DNA from: Nitrospinaceae bacterium
Lineage (GTDB): Bacteria > UBA8248
Reading direction: 5' to 3'
DNA: 57,209 nucleotides
NCBI GenBank assembly: GCA_018669005.1
Contig: JABJAL010000007.1
Span: 1 to 57,209, forward strand
Part shown: in pieces, positions 25,821 to 34,461 of the stretch
Layout of the letters: each line of letters starts with the position of its first letter
Position numbering within the stretch: the stretch's first letter is position 1
Notes under the pieces: generated by a model
Database searches by the model: none
What the model was told of the DNA's origin: nothing
Seen by the model: only the letters and a program-made list of their open reading frames with translations
Program-made: the position numbers and the translations under genes

Positions 25821-27677
25821 ATGGATCAAAAAACACGCTTTTCGATAGGGTATTTTATTTTCATTCTCCTGTTTATGTCTGTGATTCATTCGCTTTTCTT
25901 CCAGGGCTCTCAGTTCAAGCGAATACCCTACAGCGAGTTTCGCCAGCTTGTGATGCAAGGACAGGTTGAGCGTGTAGATATATTGAGCGATCGCCTGCGC
26001 GGGGAGATGAAACTCCTATCTCTCAAAGGCCGCAAGAAATACGTTGAAACCGCCAAAATCAAAGATGCCGCTCTTATTCCCATGCTCGATAAAGCGGGGG
26101 TGCGATATGCGGGAACTTTTGCCCCGCCCTGGATAGTGGAATTCATCACCTCCTGGATCCTTCCCCTGGGTATTCTCTTTGCCATCTATGCTTTTGTTTT
26201 AAAACGCATGGGGCCCGGCCAAGGGGTTATGGCCTTCACCAAGAGCAAGGCCAAAATCTATGCCGAGCAGGAAGTGAAAGTACGTTTCGAGGATGTCGCC
26301 GGTGTTGACGAGGCCAAAGAAGAACTCGTCGAAGTCGTGGACTACTTGCGGAACCCTGGTCGCTATCAGCGTTTGGGCGGAAAAATTCCTCGCGGCGTAC
26401 TTCTTGTCGGCCCGCCTGGTTGTGGAAAAACCTTGATGGCCAAGGCAGTTGCAGGAGAGGCCGAGGTAAATTTTTTCAGCATTTCCGGTTCGGAATTTGT
26501 CGAAATGTTCGTCGGCCTGGGGGCGGCGCGTGTGCGTGATTTGTTCGAGCAGGCGGTGGAAAAGGCGCCCTGCATCGTCTTTATCGATGAGCTCGATGCG
26601 CTCGGTAAATCCCGTAGCGCAGGCGGGATGATGGGTGGTCATGATGAGCGCGAACAGACACTCAACCAATTGCTTGTTGAGATGGATGGTTTCGACACTC
26701 GAAAGGGCGTGATTATCATGGCGGCGACCAATCGGCCTGAAATTTTGGATGCTGCCCTTATGCGTCCCGGTCGCTTCGATAGGCAGGTTCTCGTTGATCG
26801 TCCCGATCTCATTGGGCGAAAACATATCCTCAAGGTCCATGCCAAGGACCTCGTTCTTGCGCCCGACGTAAACCTTGATCGCATCGGAGAGATGACGCCC
26901 GGTCTCTCGGGCGCGGATCTGGCAAATCTGGCGAACGAGGCGGCGCTTCTCGCAGCGAGGCATGAGCGGGAAGCCGTTACGATGGCCGATTTTGAGGAGT
27001 CTTTTGAGCGTGTGGCCGCTGGGCTTGAGAAAAAATCCCGGGTGATGACGCCAGAGGAGCGCCGTAGAGTGGCCTTCCATGAACTTGGGCATGCCATCGC
27101 CGCAGAGTTGGTGGATGGCTCCGATCCCGTTCAAAAGGTTTCCATTATCCCCCGGGGTATCGGAGCGCTCGGCTATACACTTCAGCGCCCAACCGAGGAT
27201 CGTTTTTTGCTCTCAAAGAGCGAGCTCGAAGATCGAATAGCCGTTCTGTTGGGCGGTCGAGCAGCCGAGGTTCTGATTTTCGATGAGGTTTCAACCGGTG
27301 CGCAAAATGATCTCCAGCGGGTCACAGACATGGCTCAGGCCATGGTGACCGAATATGGAATGACGGAGCGCTTTGGCCCGCGAGCGTTGCGTACTGCGAC
27401 GAGGCCTCTTTTCTTGAGTGGTGGCGCACAGACACCTCCCGGGATGGAACCTATCAGCGAGGCAACTCAGCGTGAGGTGGACGAGGAAGTGGGGAAAATT
27501 CTCGACGCTGAGGGAGCGCGTGTTTTGGAGCTACTTCGGCGGCGGCGCGCTGATTTAGAATTACTGGCCGAGCGACTCTTGGAGAAGGAGACAATCAGCG
27601 GCGACGATCTTCGCTCAGCGCTCGGTATCGATCTGGGAGACTCGCGGGTCGCCGCCAATTTTTCCAATAAAGTCTGA
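25821..27677 (+). CDS. ftsH: ATP-dependent zinc metalloprotease FtsH
   Basis: A 618-residue membrane-bound AAA+ protease that degrades membrane proteins and short-lived regulators as a hexamer on the cytoplasmic face. Two spans at about residues 8-27 and 100-122 frame a short periplasmic domain. The AAA domain has Walker A 'GPPGCGKT' near residue 197, Walker B '[11 protein letters not shown]' and the SRH '[20 protein letters not shown]'. The zinc site is HELGH (His420, His424) with the third-ligand region around '[14 protein letters not shown]'. It ends without the long C-terminal tail seen in many homologues. GGGGTGAAGC precedes the ATG. A glycosyltransferase follows by 23 bases. Confidence 0.97.
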   Translation: MDQKTRFSIGYFIFILLFMSVIHSLFFQGSQFKRIPYSEFRQLVMQGQVERVDILSDRLRGEMKLLSLKGRKKYVETAKIKDAALIPMLDKAGVRYAGTFAPPWIVEFITSWILPLGILFAIYAFVLKRMGPGQGVMAFTKSKAKIYAEQEVKVRFEDVAGVDEAKEELVEVVDYLRNPGRYQRLGGKIPRGVLLVGPPGCGKTLMAKAVAGEAEVNFFSISGSEFVEMFVGLGAARVRDLFEQAVEKAPCIVFIDELDALGKSRSAGGMMGGHDEREQTLNQLLVEMDGFDTRKGVIIMAATNRPEILDAALMRPGRFDRQVLVDRPDLIGRKHILKVHAKDLVLAPDVNLDRIGEMTPGLSGADLANLANEAALLAARHEREAVTMADFEESFERVAAGLEKKSRVMTPEERRRVAFHELGHAIAAELVDGSDPVQKVSIIPRGIGALGYTLQRPTEDRFLLSKSELEDRIAVLLGGRAAEVLIFDEVSTGAQNDLQRVTDMAQAMVTEYGMTERFGPRALRTATRPLFLSGGAQTPPGMEPISEATQREVDEEVGKILDAEGARVLELLRRRRADLELLAERLLEKETISGDDLRSALGIDLGDSRVAANFSNKV

Positions 27678-27700
27678 ACCACAAGCCGGGAATTATTCAT

Positions 27701-28876
27701 TTGCGCATCGGTATTCTTTCACCCAACTATCCGCCTAATCGCGAGCCCTGCGGTATAGGCGATTTCACGAAGATGCTCGTGCCCGAGCTAGTGCGTGCCG
27801 GGGTCGAAGTTCTGGTGCTTACGAGTGAGGGTTATTCCGGTCCTGAACATTCGGATGATGCAAGGGTCATTTGTGTCGCTCAAGATTGGAATTTTTCTTC
27901 CTTACGTAAAATTTCGCGAGTGGTGCGCGATGAAAAAATCGACGCACTGCTTGTTCAGTATGCCCCAGATTTGTATTCCTCTTTTTCTCGATGGATCCAT
28001 TTTCTTCCGATGGCTATGAAGTTGCTTGCGCCGGGAGTACCTCTCGCGCTCTCCATGCACACGATTGGAGGGCCTACATTCGCCTCCAAGGCGGGGGCGG
28101 GAATAATGCTTGCCGCATCTTCGGCCATACTCAGTACAAACGAGGAGGTTACGTATTTAATCGGGAAGTATATGCCATGGCGGCTAAAGAGGCTCTGGGA
28201 GGTGCCCATAGGAGCCAATATCGAGCCCTTTGGCGGACAGGATGGTGCGCGGGAGGAAGCGGCACGTCGCAAAGTTTGTGAAGAGCGAAAATTATCCGAT
28301 GAGGGAATGATACTCGCGCACTTTGGATTTTATTATCCCGGCAAAGGGGCCGAGCAGATGTTGGAGGCGGCGGCCAGGTGGAAAGACGCAGGGCGCGAAT
28401 TTCGCCTCTTCATGATAGGTGGTCGACGAAGTGATGACGGTGGTTTTTATCCTGAGCTTCAAGATCGTGGCCGCAAGCTTGGGCTCAACGACGATGTGAT
28501 TTGGACCGGCTATGTCACGCCCGAGGAGGTGACTGAAATCCTCCTTGCGGCGGATCTGTTTCTAGCACCCTTCGATGGGGGGATCTCCTCAAGACGCGGC
28601 TCGCTCATGGCCGCGATTGCCCATGGCTTGCCCGTTGTAAGCACGCCGCCAAAGATCGCAACACGCTACTTCAGGGCGGGAGAGAATTTTGCGCAGGTGC
28701 CTTTTGGCGATGCCGTGGCCCTCGCGGACGAGGTTGCCTCGCTCATGGATGATCCAGAACGGCGCAACCTTCTTCGAGAGGGGTCGGAAGTTTTGTCGGG
28801 AGTATTTTCTTGGTCAGATATTGCGTTGCGCACCCGAGATTTTCTTGAGGCACTCCTAGCCGGAAAGCGACCTTAA
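27701..28876 (+). CDS. Glycosyltransferase, GT-B fold (GT4 type)
   Basis: A 391-residue cytoplasmic glycosyltransferase. The N-terminal domain begins 'MRIGILSPNYPPNREPCGIGDF', the common GT4 acceptor-side opening with a Gly-rich loop. The C-terminal domain has 'GMILAHFGFYYPGKGAEQMLEAA', 'DDVIWTGYVTPEEV' and 'LAADLFLAPFDGGISSRRGSLMAAIAHGLPVVST', the donor-sugar-binding E-x7-E region in altered form. The start is TTG with a weak GGGA site. It is 23 bases behind ftsH. Acceptor and sugar cannot be told; surface polysaccharide or glycolipid synthesis is likely. Confidence 0.88.
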   Translation: MRIGILSPNYPPNREPCGIGDFTKMLVPELVRAGVEVLVLTSEGYSGPEHSDDARVICVAQDWNFSSLRKISRVVRDEKIDALLVQYAPDLYSSFSRWIHFLPMAMKLLAPGVPLALSMHTIGGPTFASKAGAGIMLAASSAILSTNEEVTYLIGKYMPWRLKRLWEVPIGANIEPFGGQDGAREEAARRKVCEERKLSDEGMILAHFGFYYPGKGAEQMLEAAARWKDAGREFRLFMIGGRRSDDGGFYPELQDRGRKLGLNDDVIWTGYVTPEEVTEILLAADLFLAPFDGGISSRRGSLMAAIAHGLPVVSTPPKIATRYFRAGENFAQVPFGDAVALADEVASLMDDPERRNLLREGSEVLSGVFSWSDIALRTRDFLEALLAGKRP

Positions 28877-28898
28877 CTTTTCAGGTCGATACCTTTTT
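28868..28898 (+). terminator. Possible terminator at the end of the glycosyltransferase gene
   Basis: A 6-base-pair stem (CGACCT 28868-28873 with AGGTCG 28883-28888) that overlaps the stop codon, followed by ATACCTTTTT. The stem is short and the T-run is offset, so this is a weak candidate. Confidence 0.4.
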
Positions 28899-28926
28899 CC
28901 TTGTCCTTTCCAGTAGAACTAACCTT

Positions 28927-29552
28927 TTATCCTATGCGCTCGTTCTTGATGGCGGCCTCGCCATAAATTTCGGGGTTAAAGACGTCATAAGGACGCTCGC
29001 CGACGAGAAAGCGCTCTATATTTTTAACCGTGCGCATAGCCATCTCCTCTCAAGCGGCGGCTTTGCGGGCGACCAGCTGTCCGATTTGGCCCCATACCAA
29101 CGATTACGAGCGCCTTGCCATGGAGGCGCGAGCCCATGAAAACCATTGATTGGTTTTGTTGCCAGCGACCTTCACGCAGGAACGTATCGGCTTCTGGCAA
29201 TCGTCATGCTGTCGCCATTAAAAGGATGAATGTGAATTCAGTCGCCGTTTTGTGCGTCATTTTTTTGTCCCGCTACCGGGATGTTTCGGCGCGTGGCCGC
29301 CGAAAATCAATAAAGCTAGCCGTTCCATGCATGACGGAAATAAATTTCAACTCTTTTGCCGCTTCGATTACACACTCGTTGAAGGGTATCTTCCCTATGC
29401 CAAAAAGTATTTGTCTATCGCGCACGGCCTCTAATAACTTGGATTCGGGGATCTGACGATCAATATGAGGAAATGTCGTCACGTTGCCTGGTTTGTCGAG
29501 CGCGGCGGCGGCGCCCTCCAGAATCGGCTATGGCACAAAAATTTTCGTCATG
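28927..29552 (-). pseudogene. Decayed D-2-hydroxyacid dehydrogenase
   Basis: Reading the minus strand in pieces gives a recognisable NAD-dependent D-2-hydroxyacid dehydrogenase. The N-terminus is 'MTKIFVP', then an in-frame TAG, then 'PILEGAAALDKPGNV', 'LLEAVRDRQILFGIGKIPF' and 'ELKFISVMHGTASFIDF'. After about 170 bases of scrambled sequence comes the cofactor region 'GSRLHGKALVIVGMG', a frameshift, and 'QIGQLVARKAAA'. After a stop comes the true C-terminus 'RTVKNIERFLVGERPYDVFNPEIYG'. The remaining length (626 bases) is well below the family's roughly 950, so internal deletions have occurred besides the stops and frameshifts. It is not a sequencing slip, since several lesions are present. 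Confidence 0.85.
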
Positions 29553-29595
29553 ATTACCCTTTCAAAGTATCACGGTGTCGAAAATTTACTTTAGA

Positions 29596-30594
29596 TTAAA
29601 GCCCTATAAGCCTTGCCGTGTTGCCTCGAAGAACTTTTTCCTCATCCTCGGCGGTTAGGCCCGCACCCTCAACGTAGTCCACAACGCGAAGCTGCATCAT
29701 GTCGTAGGGATAATCCGTGCCACAAACGACATGATCGGCGCCCACTTCCTGCACCATCCATTTGACAGCAGATTGGCTGAAGGTAATTACGTCGAAATAA
29801 AGATTTTTAAAATAGTAACTTGGCGGATGCGGCGTGTGGACTTTTGTCTCTGGGCGCACGTTCCATGCATGCTCGATTCGACCGATGGCCCAGGGTAGAT
29901 TGCCGCCAGCGTGAGAGAGGATGACTTTGAGATTGGGGTAGCGCTCGAAGTGCCCTGAGAGTATGAGGCGTGTCGCTGCAACCGTTGTTGAGAGCGGGTT
30001 TCCGATGTGGTTAGCCATGTAGTAGGGGAAAATCGGTTTGAAGTCGGCGAAATCCGGATGGATGAAAACAAGTGCGTCGAGGCGCTCGGCCGCCGCCCAG
30101 AAGGGCTCGAACTGGGGCTCATCAAGCGCCTGTGTGCCTACGCGGTCGCCTACGACGCAGCCCAAGAGGCCGAGGCCCATCGCCCGCTCAAGCTCGGCGG
30201 CAGCGGCTTCTCCTCCGTTTTGGAAGGGCAGGTTCGCTATCCCCCGGAAGTGGTCGGAATCGGCCTTGCAGAAATCCGAGATACCATCGTTCGAAATATG
30301 GCAGATGTCGGTGCCAGCGGAGCCGCCGATCCAATAATAAAAATGAGGGGGCGAGGCCGAGACAAGCGCCATGTCGAGGCGGTCGTCGGCCATGTCCTTG
30401 CGTTTTCTGTCTGCGTCGGCAAGTTGTTCGCGCCAGTTCTCTTGGAATTGTTTTTGGTTGAATTGAGACGAAACCGTCGGGAAAAATCCCTCGAAGCTAT
30501 CGGCGTGTTGAGGCCGGCGTTCGCGCTCCTTGGAGGCGATGGTCTCGGTTTCGGGAATAAAAATGTGGTGATGCATGTCGATGTTCGGCATCAT
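29596..30594 (-). CDS. Amidohydrolase family 2 (ACMSD-like metal-dependent hydrolase/decarboxylase)
   Basis: A 332-residue TIM-barrel protein of the amidohydrolase-2 group, whose members decarboxylate or hydrolyse aromatic and cyclic acids. The metal motif H-x-H is 'DMHHHIF' at the N-terminus. His in 'LVFIHPDF', His in 'ILSHAGGNLPW' and the late Asp in 'VVCGTDYPYDM' complete the expected metal and catalytic set. AGGAGAACT precedes two consecutive ATGs (30594 and 30591). It lies beside the decayed hydroxyacid dehydrogenase on the same strand, so the two were probably a former catabolic operon. Substrate unknown. Confidence 0.87.
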   Translation of the reverse strand: MMPNIDMHHHIFIPETETIASKERERRPQHADSFEGFFPTVSSQFNQKQFQENWREQLADADRKRKDMADDRLDMALVSASPPHFYYWIGGSAGTDICHISNDGISDFCKADSDHFRGIANLPFQNGGEAAAAELERAMGLGLLGCVVGDRVGTQALDEPQFEPFWAAAERLDALVFIHPDFADFKPIFPYYMANHIGNPLSTTVAATRLILSGHFERYPNLKVILSHAGGNLPWAIGRIEHAWNVRPETKVHTPHPPSYYFKNLYFDVITFSQSAVKWMVQEVGADHVVCGTDYPYDMMQLRVVDYVEGAGLTAEDEEKVLRGNTARLIGL

Positions 30595-30826
30595 AGTTCT
30601 CCTTCAAAAAGTGAGCATGGCCGACTGGCCCAGGGTTATCCTCAAAGAGGGGCGCAGATTAGGCCCCAGCACATGAAGCCGTCAATTGCCAAAGGGCCTC
30701 CAAGTGTCTTGAATTGAGCTATCCGCCTCTCCATTGACGGGAAAGGAGGGTGGTGGGAAAATACCCGTTTCCGCCCCAGGTGGGTGGATAGATTGAGATG
30801 TTTTTGTCTGAGGGAAGGGCGGATAA

Positions 30827-31162
30827 GTGGCTGACGACGGTTCAACCCTCCTTCCGGATTCCTATACGGGGCTTGAGGTGCTCCAGAAAGAGTTTTTAGC
30901 ATATCAACGGGCGGTTTTCCCGGATAGGGAGCCTCGGTTTTTCGCGCTAGAACTATGCGGGGAGGCAGGGGAGCTTGCCAATCTCGAAAAAAAAGAATGG
31001 AAAGGCACTGCTGCCGATGAGGCCGATTATGCTGATGAGGCGGCGGATGTACTGATAGCGATCTTGAATTATGCCAACGAGCGGGGTATAGACCTTGCCC
31101 AGGCGGTTTCGGAGAAAATGACTGAGATTGACCGCCGTCGACTACAAAACCCGGGGCGCTGA
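30827..31162 (+). CDS. MazG-like nucleotide pyrophosphohydrolase
   Basis: A 111-residue all-alpha NTP pyrophosphatase. The magnesium-binding signature is visible as E-x-x-E in 'LCGEAGELAN' and E-x-x-D in 'YADEAADVLIAIL', followed by the typical 'NERGIDLAQAVSEKM' helix. The start is GTG with GGAAGGGCGG upstream. MazG-type enzymes remove pyrophosphate from (d)NTPs or similar triphosphates. It is 36 bases ahead of folE2, whose product 7,8-dihydroneopterin triphosphate must lose pyrophosphate next; a role in that step is an inference from position. Confidence 0.85.
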   Translation: MADDGSTLLPDSYTGLEVLQKEFLAYQRAVFPDREPRFFALELCGEAGELANLEKKEWKGTAADEADYADEAADVLIAILNYANERGIDLAQAVSEKMTEIDRRRLQNPGR

Positions 31163-31198
31163 AAGCGCTTTGGTTATTACATTGGAGAATTGCCCGAA

Positions 31199-31990
31199 AT
31201 GGTAGACATTTCCGAAGGGCTGGCCGACGTTCAGGCGAGTTCGGATGAAAGAAATATTCGTATCGATAAAGTCGGGGTGAAAGATATCCGCTACCCGATC
31301 ACCGTGAAAGATCGCTCAAACGAGGCCCAACAAACGGTTGGCACGATCAACATGTACGTCGATTTACCCCACCACTTCAAGGGAACCCATATGAGCCGGT
31401 TCCTGGAGGTGCTTAATGACTACCGGGGGGGGATAAGTGTTGAGGGCGTACCCGGTATTTTGAGAAAAATTCGTGAACGTCTTGAGGCAGAAACCGCACA
31501 TTTCATGGTGACGTTTTCCTATTTCATGGAAAAAAAGGCTCCTATCACGGGCGCGCCCGGCATGATGGCCTACGAGTGTGGTTTTGAGGCCTCGCTTGGA
31601 GAATCGAGCGATTTAGTGCTCAGCGTGGGCGTGCCGATAGCGACGCTCTGCCCCTGCTCGAAGGAAATTTCGGAGAGAGGCGCGCATAACCAGCGGGGCA
31701 ATGTAAATGTGAAGGTCCGCTTCGATGGCGAGTTATGGATCGAGGAGCTGGTTGAACTAGTTGAGGAGGCTGCGAGTTGCGATTTATATCCGGTTCTCAA
31801 GCGCGAGGATGAGAAATTCGTGACTGAAAAGGCTTTCGACAATCCTAGATTTGTCGAGGACATGGTTCGAGAGGTGGCGCTTAGGCTACGTAAGGACAAT
31901 AGAATCAAATGGATGTATGTGGAAGTGGAGAATTTCGAGTCCATCCATGCCCACAATGCATATGCATTTATTGAGGAAGCATGCGAGTAA
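31199..31990 (+). CDS. folE2: GTP cyclohydrolase FolE2 (type IB)
   Basis: A 263-residue enzyme converting GTP to 7,8-dihydroneopterin triphosphate, the first step of folate (and some queuosine) synthesis. The family blocks are visible: 'VGVKDIRYPITVKD', 'QQTVGTINMYVDLPHHFKGTHMSRF', the metal-binding Cys in 'IATLCPCSKEIS', 'ERGAHNQRG' and the C-terminal 'NFESIHAHNAYAFIE'. FolE2 enzymes can use metals other than zinc, so they often serve under zinc shortage. I start at ATG 31199; TTG 31190 is too close to the GGAG. A terminator lies 46 bases downstream. Confidence 0.95.
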   Translation: MVDISEGLADVQASSDERNIRIDKVGVKDIRYPITVKDRSNEAQQTVGTINMYVDLPHHFKGTHMSRFLEVLNDYRGGISVEGVPGILRKIRERLEAETAHFMVTFSYFMEKKAPITGAPGMMAYECGFEASLGESSDLVLSVGVPIATLCPCSKEISERGAHNQRGNVNVKVRFDGELWIEELVELVEEAASCDLYPVLKREDEKFVTEKAFDNPRFVEDMVREVALRLRKDNRIKWMYVEVENFESIHAHNAYAFIEEACE

Positions 31991-32035
31991 AACACATGCT
32001 GGGCAGGGGCGAGTTCCCGGCCGCGATGACACCCC

Positions 32036-32059
32036 GCCTGGCATTAGCCGGGCATTTTT
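32036..32059 (+). terminator. Rho-independent terminator after folE2
   Basis: A 7-base-pair stem (GCCTGGC 32036-32042 with GCCGGGC 32047-32053, one T.G pair), tetraloop ATTA, then ATTTTT. It closes the MazG-folE2 unit. Confidence 0.88.
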
Positions 32060-32100
32060 GTGTTAACAAAAAAGTTGGGCACGTTGAGGGCCGGGGGGAT

Positions 32101-32129
32101 TTGACGCCCACCCACTGTGAAAATAAAGT
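32101..32129 (+). promoter_or_regulatory. Sigma70-type promoter for tRNA-Leu
   Basis: TTGACG (32101-32106), 17-base spacer, TAAAGT (32124-32129). Transcription would begin near 32136, inside the hairpin region just before tRNA-Leu. The spacing is ideal and the -10 matches 4 of 6. Confidence 0.6.
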
Positions 32130-32133
32130 AAAC

Positions 32134-32172
32134 TCCCTTGGCGGCTAGGAGCCGCTTTTCGCCGCCAAGGGA
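32134..32172 (+). promoter_or_regulatory. Leader with two mutually exclusive hairpins before tRNA-Leu
   Basis: A perfect 12-base-pair stem can form between 32134-32145 and 32161-32172. A second, competing hairpin pairs GCGGCT (32141-32146) with AGCCGC (32150-32155) and is followed by TTTT, the form of an intrinsic terminator. The first stem uses the left half of the second, so only one can exist. It lies 6 bases before tRNA-Leu. Confidence 0.65.
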
Positions 32173-32178
32173 AATTGG

Positions 32179-32263
32179 GCGAGGGTGGCGGAACTGGTAG
32201 ACGCGCTGGATTTAGGATCCAGTGCCTTAGGGCATGGGGGTTCGAGTCCCCCCCTTCGCACCA
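32179..32263 (+). tRNA. tRNA-Leu (anticodon UAG)
   Basis: 85 bases including an encoded CCA. Acceptor GCGAGGG pairs with CCTTCGC (one G.U). The anticodon stem CTGGA/TCCAG holds loop TTTAGGA with anticodon TAG. The long variable arm and the GGTTCGAGTCC T-arm are typical of class II tRNA-Leu. It lies between folE2 and tig. Confidence 0.97.
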
Positions 32264-32360
32264 TCGATTTTAAGTCGTTTCATTTTCTACTCTGCGGGGC
32301 ATGTTTTCCTCTACAGGGTTCGTTTCCGATCTTCTCACAAGGGATTTTCATAAAAAAGAC

Positions 32361-33695
32361 ATGACATCGACCATTACCGATATTGACGCATGCACCAAGC
32401 GCCTCGAAGTCGCCATTCCGCGCGATGAGGTGGTGAAAGAAGTGAACCGCACATACTCCCGTTTGGCGGGGCAGGTGAAAATTAAAGGGTTCCGAAAGGG
32501 GAAGGTGCCCCGCCGGATACTTGAGCAGTACTACGGCGAGGAAGTGCAGGCCGAGGTCGTTAACCGTGTTATTTCCTCCTCGTGTGTAGAGTTACTCGAG
32601 GAAAAGGGGATGAGTCCGGTCGGCGAGCCGAATGTCACCGACATTAACAACGAAGACGAGTCATCTGACCTGACGTACAAGGCGATCGTCGAGGTCATCC
32701 CGCCTTACGAGTTGGGCGAATACAAGGGTATAGAAATTGAGGTCCCCAAAACAGCTGTTACCGAGGATATGATTCAAGAACAGGTTGATCGTTTTCTCAT
32801 GCAGGCAGCCACCTATGAGGATGTTGAGCGGGGTGCGCAGGAGGATGATTACGTTACATTCGATATCGAGGGTTTCGATGGAGAAACGTTGGTGCCGGAC
32901 ACCAAGAGGGAGAACGAGACGCTACTCCTAGGCGGTGGTCGAAATGAGAAAGAGCTTGAGGACACGATCCTCGGGATGAAGGCGGGAGAGGAGCAGGATT
33001 TTGAGGTCGATGTTCCCGAGAGCGGGCCGCCTAATCTTGCGGGAAAGAGTCTGCGCTTTCATGTGAAGCTCAAGGGTATCAAAGAGCCGCATCCACCTGA
33101 GTTGAATGATGAATATGTCAAAACGCTCGGTGGCGGTCTCTCTACGGTGGATGAGCTTCGCGAGCAAGTCAAAAAAGAGATTGAGGCGCAGGCGGATTCG
33201 ATGTCGCGCCAGCAGGGAACTACTTTGCTGCTCTCAAAATTGGTGGATATGCATAAGTTCGACTTGCCCGCCAGCCTCATTAACTCCGAGGCCGACGAGC
33301 GTATCAAGGAATACGAGCAGCAGGCGCGGCAGGAGAATCCGAACCTGGAGATTACGTCAGGCCAGCGCGAGCAGATGCGGGAAAGCATTTTGCCCCAGGC
33401 CGAGGAGCGTGTCCGCCAGATGATTCTGATTGACCGGATTCGTGAGCAGGAGAATATTGATGCGGGTCCCGAGGAAATAGATGCTCATATCGCCGGGATG
33501 GCGGCCCGCTACCAGATGGAGCCCGATCAGCTCAGAGAGCGGATGGAAGAGATGGGCGGCATGGCTTCGCTAATCAAAAATATCAACTATAATAAGGCGG
33601 TTGATTGGTTGTACGAACAGGCTGAAGTAGAGATAACAGTTGCCGAGGCCGCCCCGGAGGGCGGCGCTCAAGAAGAATCCAATAATCCGGAGTAG
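32361..33695 (+). CDS. tig: Trigger factor
   Basis: A 444-residue ribosome-associated chaperone and peptidyl-prolyl isomerase that meets nascent chains at the exit tunnel. The N-terminal ribosome-binding domain contains the signature 'IKGFRKGKVPR' around residue 45. The middle FKBP-like domain starts near 150 ('GAQEDDYVTFDIEGFDG'), and the C-terminal chaperone arms ('ELREQVKKEIEAQADSM') run to the end with an acidic tail. I start at ATG 32361, where family similarity begins; the upstream frame to 32301 is unrelated. It heads the classic tig-clpP-clpX-lon quality-control cluster. Confidence 0.95.
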   Translation: MTSTITDIDACTKRLEVAIPRDEVVKEVNRTYSRLAGQVKIKGFRKGKVPRRILEQYYGEEVQAEVVNRVISSSCVELLEEKGMSPVGEPNVTDINNEDESSDLTYKAIVEVIPPYELGEYKGIEIEVPKTAVTEDMIQEQVDRFLMQAATYEDVERGAQEDDYVTFDIEGFDGETLVPDTKRENETLLLGGGRNEKELEDTILGMKAGEEQDFEVDVPESGPPNLAGKSLRFHVKLKGIKEPHPPELNDEYVKTLGGGLSTVDELREQVKKEIEAQADSMSRQQGTTLLLSKLVDMHKFDLPASLINSEADERIKEYEQQARQENPNLEITSGQREQMRESILPQAEERVRQMILIDRIREQENIDAGPEEIDAHIAGMAARYQMEPDQLRERMEEMGGMASLIKNINYNKAVDWLYEQAEVEITVAEAAPEGGAQEESNNPE

Positions 33696-33713
33696 TAACG
33701 AAAGGGGCTCGTT

Positions 33714-34352
33714 GTGGGACTTATCCCAATGGTAGTGGAGCAAACTAGCCGAGGCGAGAGGGCGTACGATATTTATAGCCGTCTCCTCAAGGATCGAATC
33801 ATATTTCTGGGAACAGCGATTGACGACCATATCGCCAATGTTGTGACAGCCCAGCTTCTTTTCCTGGAGGCCGATGAGCCTGATCGAGACATTTCGATGT
33901 ACATCAATAGCCCTGGTGGTTCAGTTACCGCAGGTCTCGGTATTTACGACACGATCCAATACATTAAGCCGAGTGTTTCGACAATTTGCATTGGCCAGGC
34001 GGCTAGTATGGGTGCCCTGCTTTTGACAGCGGGTGCTACTGGCAAGAGACTTGCCCTCCCTAATTCGCGCATTCTCATTCATCAGCCACTTGCGGGCGTC
34101 CAGGGGCAAGCCTCGGACATCGATATCCATGCAAGGGAAATTCTCCGCATGCGTGATGAGTTAAACGGCATCCTCGTGAAGCATACGGGTCAGAATATGG
34201 AGCGGATTATCAAAGATACTGACCGGGACAATTTCATGAGTGCCGAGGAGGCCAAGGACTACGGTCTTATAGACGATGTCATTGTTTCTAGGGCAGATAT
34301 GAATCAAAATGGTTCAGGTGTTGAGAAAACGGACAAAGAGGACGATAAGTAA
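33714..34352 (+). CDS. clpP: ATP-dependent Clp protease proteolytic subunit ClpP
   Basis: A 212-residue serine peptidase forming the two-ring barrel that degrades proteins fed by ClpX. Catalytic Ser98 is in '[11 protein letters not shown]' and His123 in '[10 protein letters not shown]'; the Asp follows in the '[13 protein letters not shown]' region. The propeptide is short. GTG start with AAAGGGG 6 bases upstream. The C-terminus carries an acidic tail (EKTDKEDDK). It lies 18 bases after tig and is separated from clpX by a 12-base-pair hairpin. Confidence 0.97.
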   Translation: MGLIPMVVEQTSRGERAYDIYSRLLKDRIIFLGTAIDDHIANVVTAQLLFLEADEPDRDISMYINSPGGSVTAGLGIYDTIQYIKPSVSTICIGQAASMGALLLTAGATGKRLALPNSRILIHQPLAGVQGQASDIDIHAREILRMRDELNGILVKHTGQNMERIIKDTDRDNFMSAEEAKDYGLIDDVIVSRADMNQNGSGVEKTDKEDDK

Positions 34353-34362
34353 CGAAGGATTG

Positions 34363-34391
34363 ATAAAGATCGAAGGATTTTCGATCTTTAT
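34363..34391 (+). repeat. Perfect 12-bp stem-loop between clpP and clpX
   Basis: ATAAAGATCGAA (34363-34374) and its exact complement (34380-34391) around loop GGATT, 10 bases after the clpP stop. There are no T residues beyond the stem except TTG, so a terminator is doubtful; an mRNA-stability or processing signal separating clpP and clpX levels is likelier. Confidence 0.7.
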
Positions 34392-34461
34392 TTGCCTCCG
34401 GTTGATGTAGAATTACCTACGAGCAAGTTTGATATCGTTCCCAGATTTGGGGTAGGAGAAA

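Noticed and set aside
26199-27134. 311-codon open frame on the minus strand
   Set aside because: Antisense shadow of ftsH.
29115-29456. 113-codon plus-strand frame
   Set aside because: Opposite strand of the hydroxyacid dehydrogenase pseudogene, whose remnants are recognisable on the minus strand.
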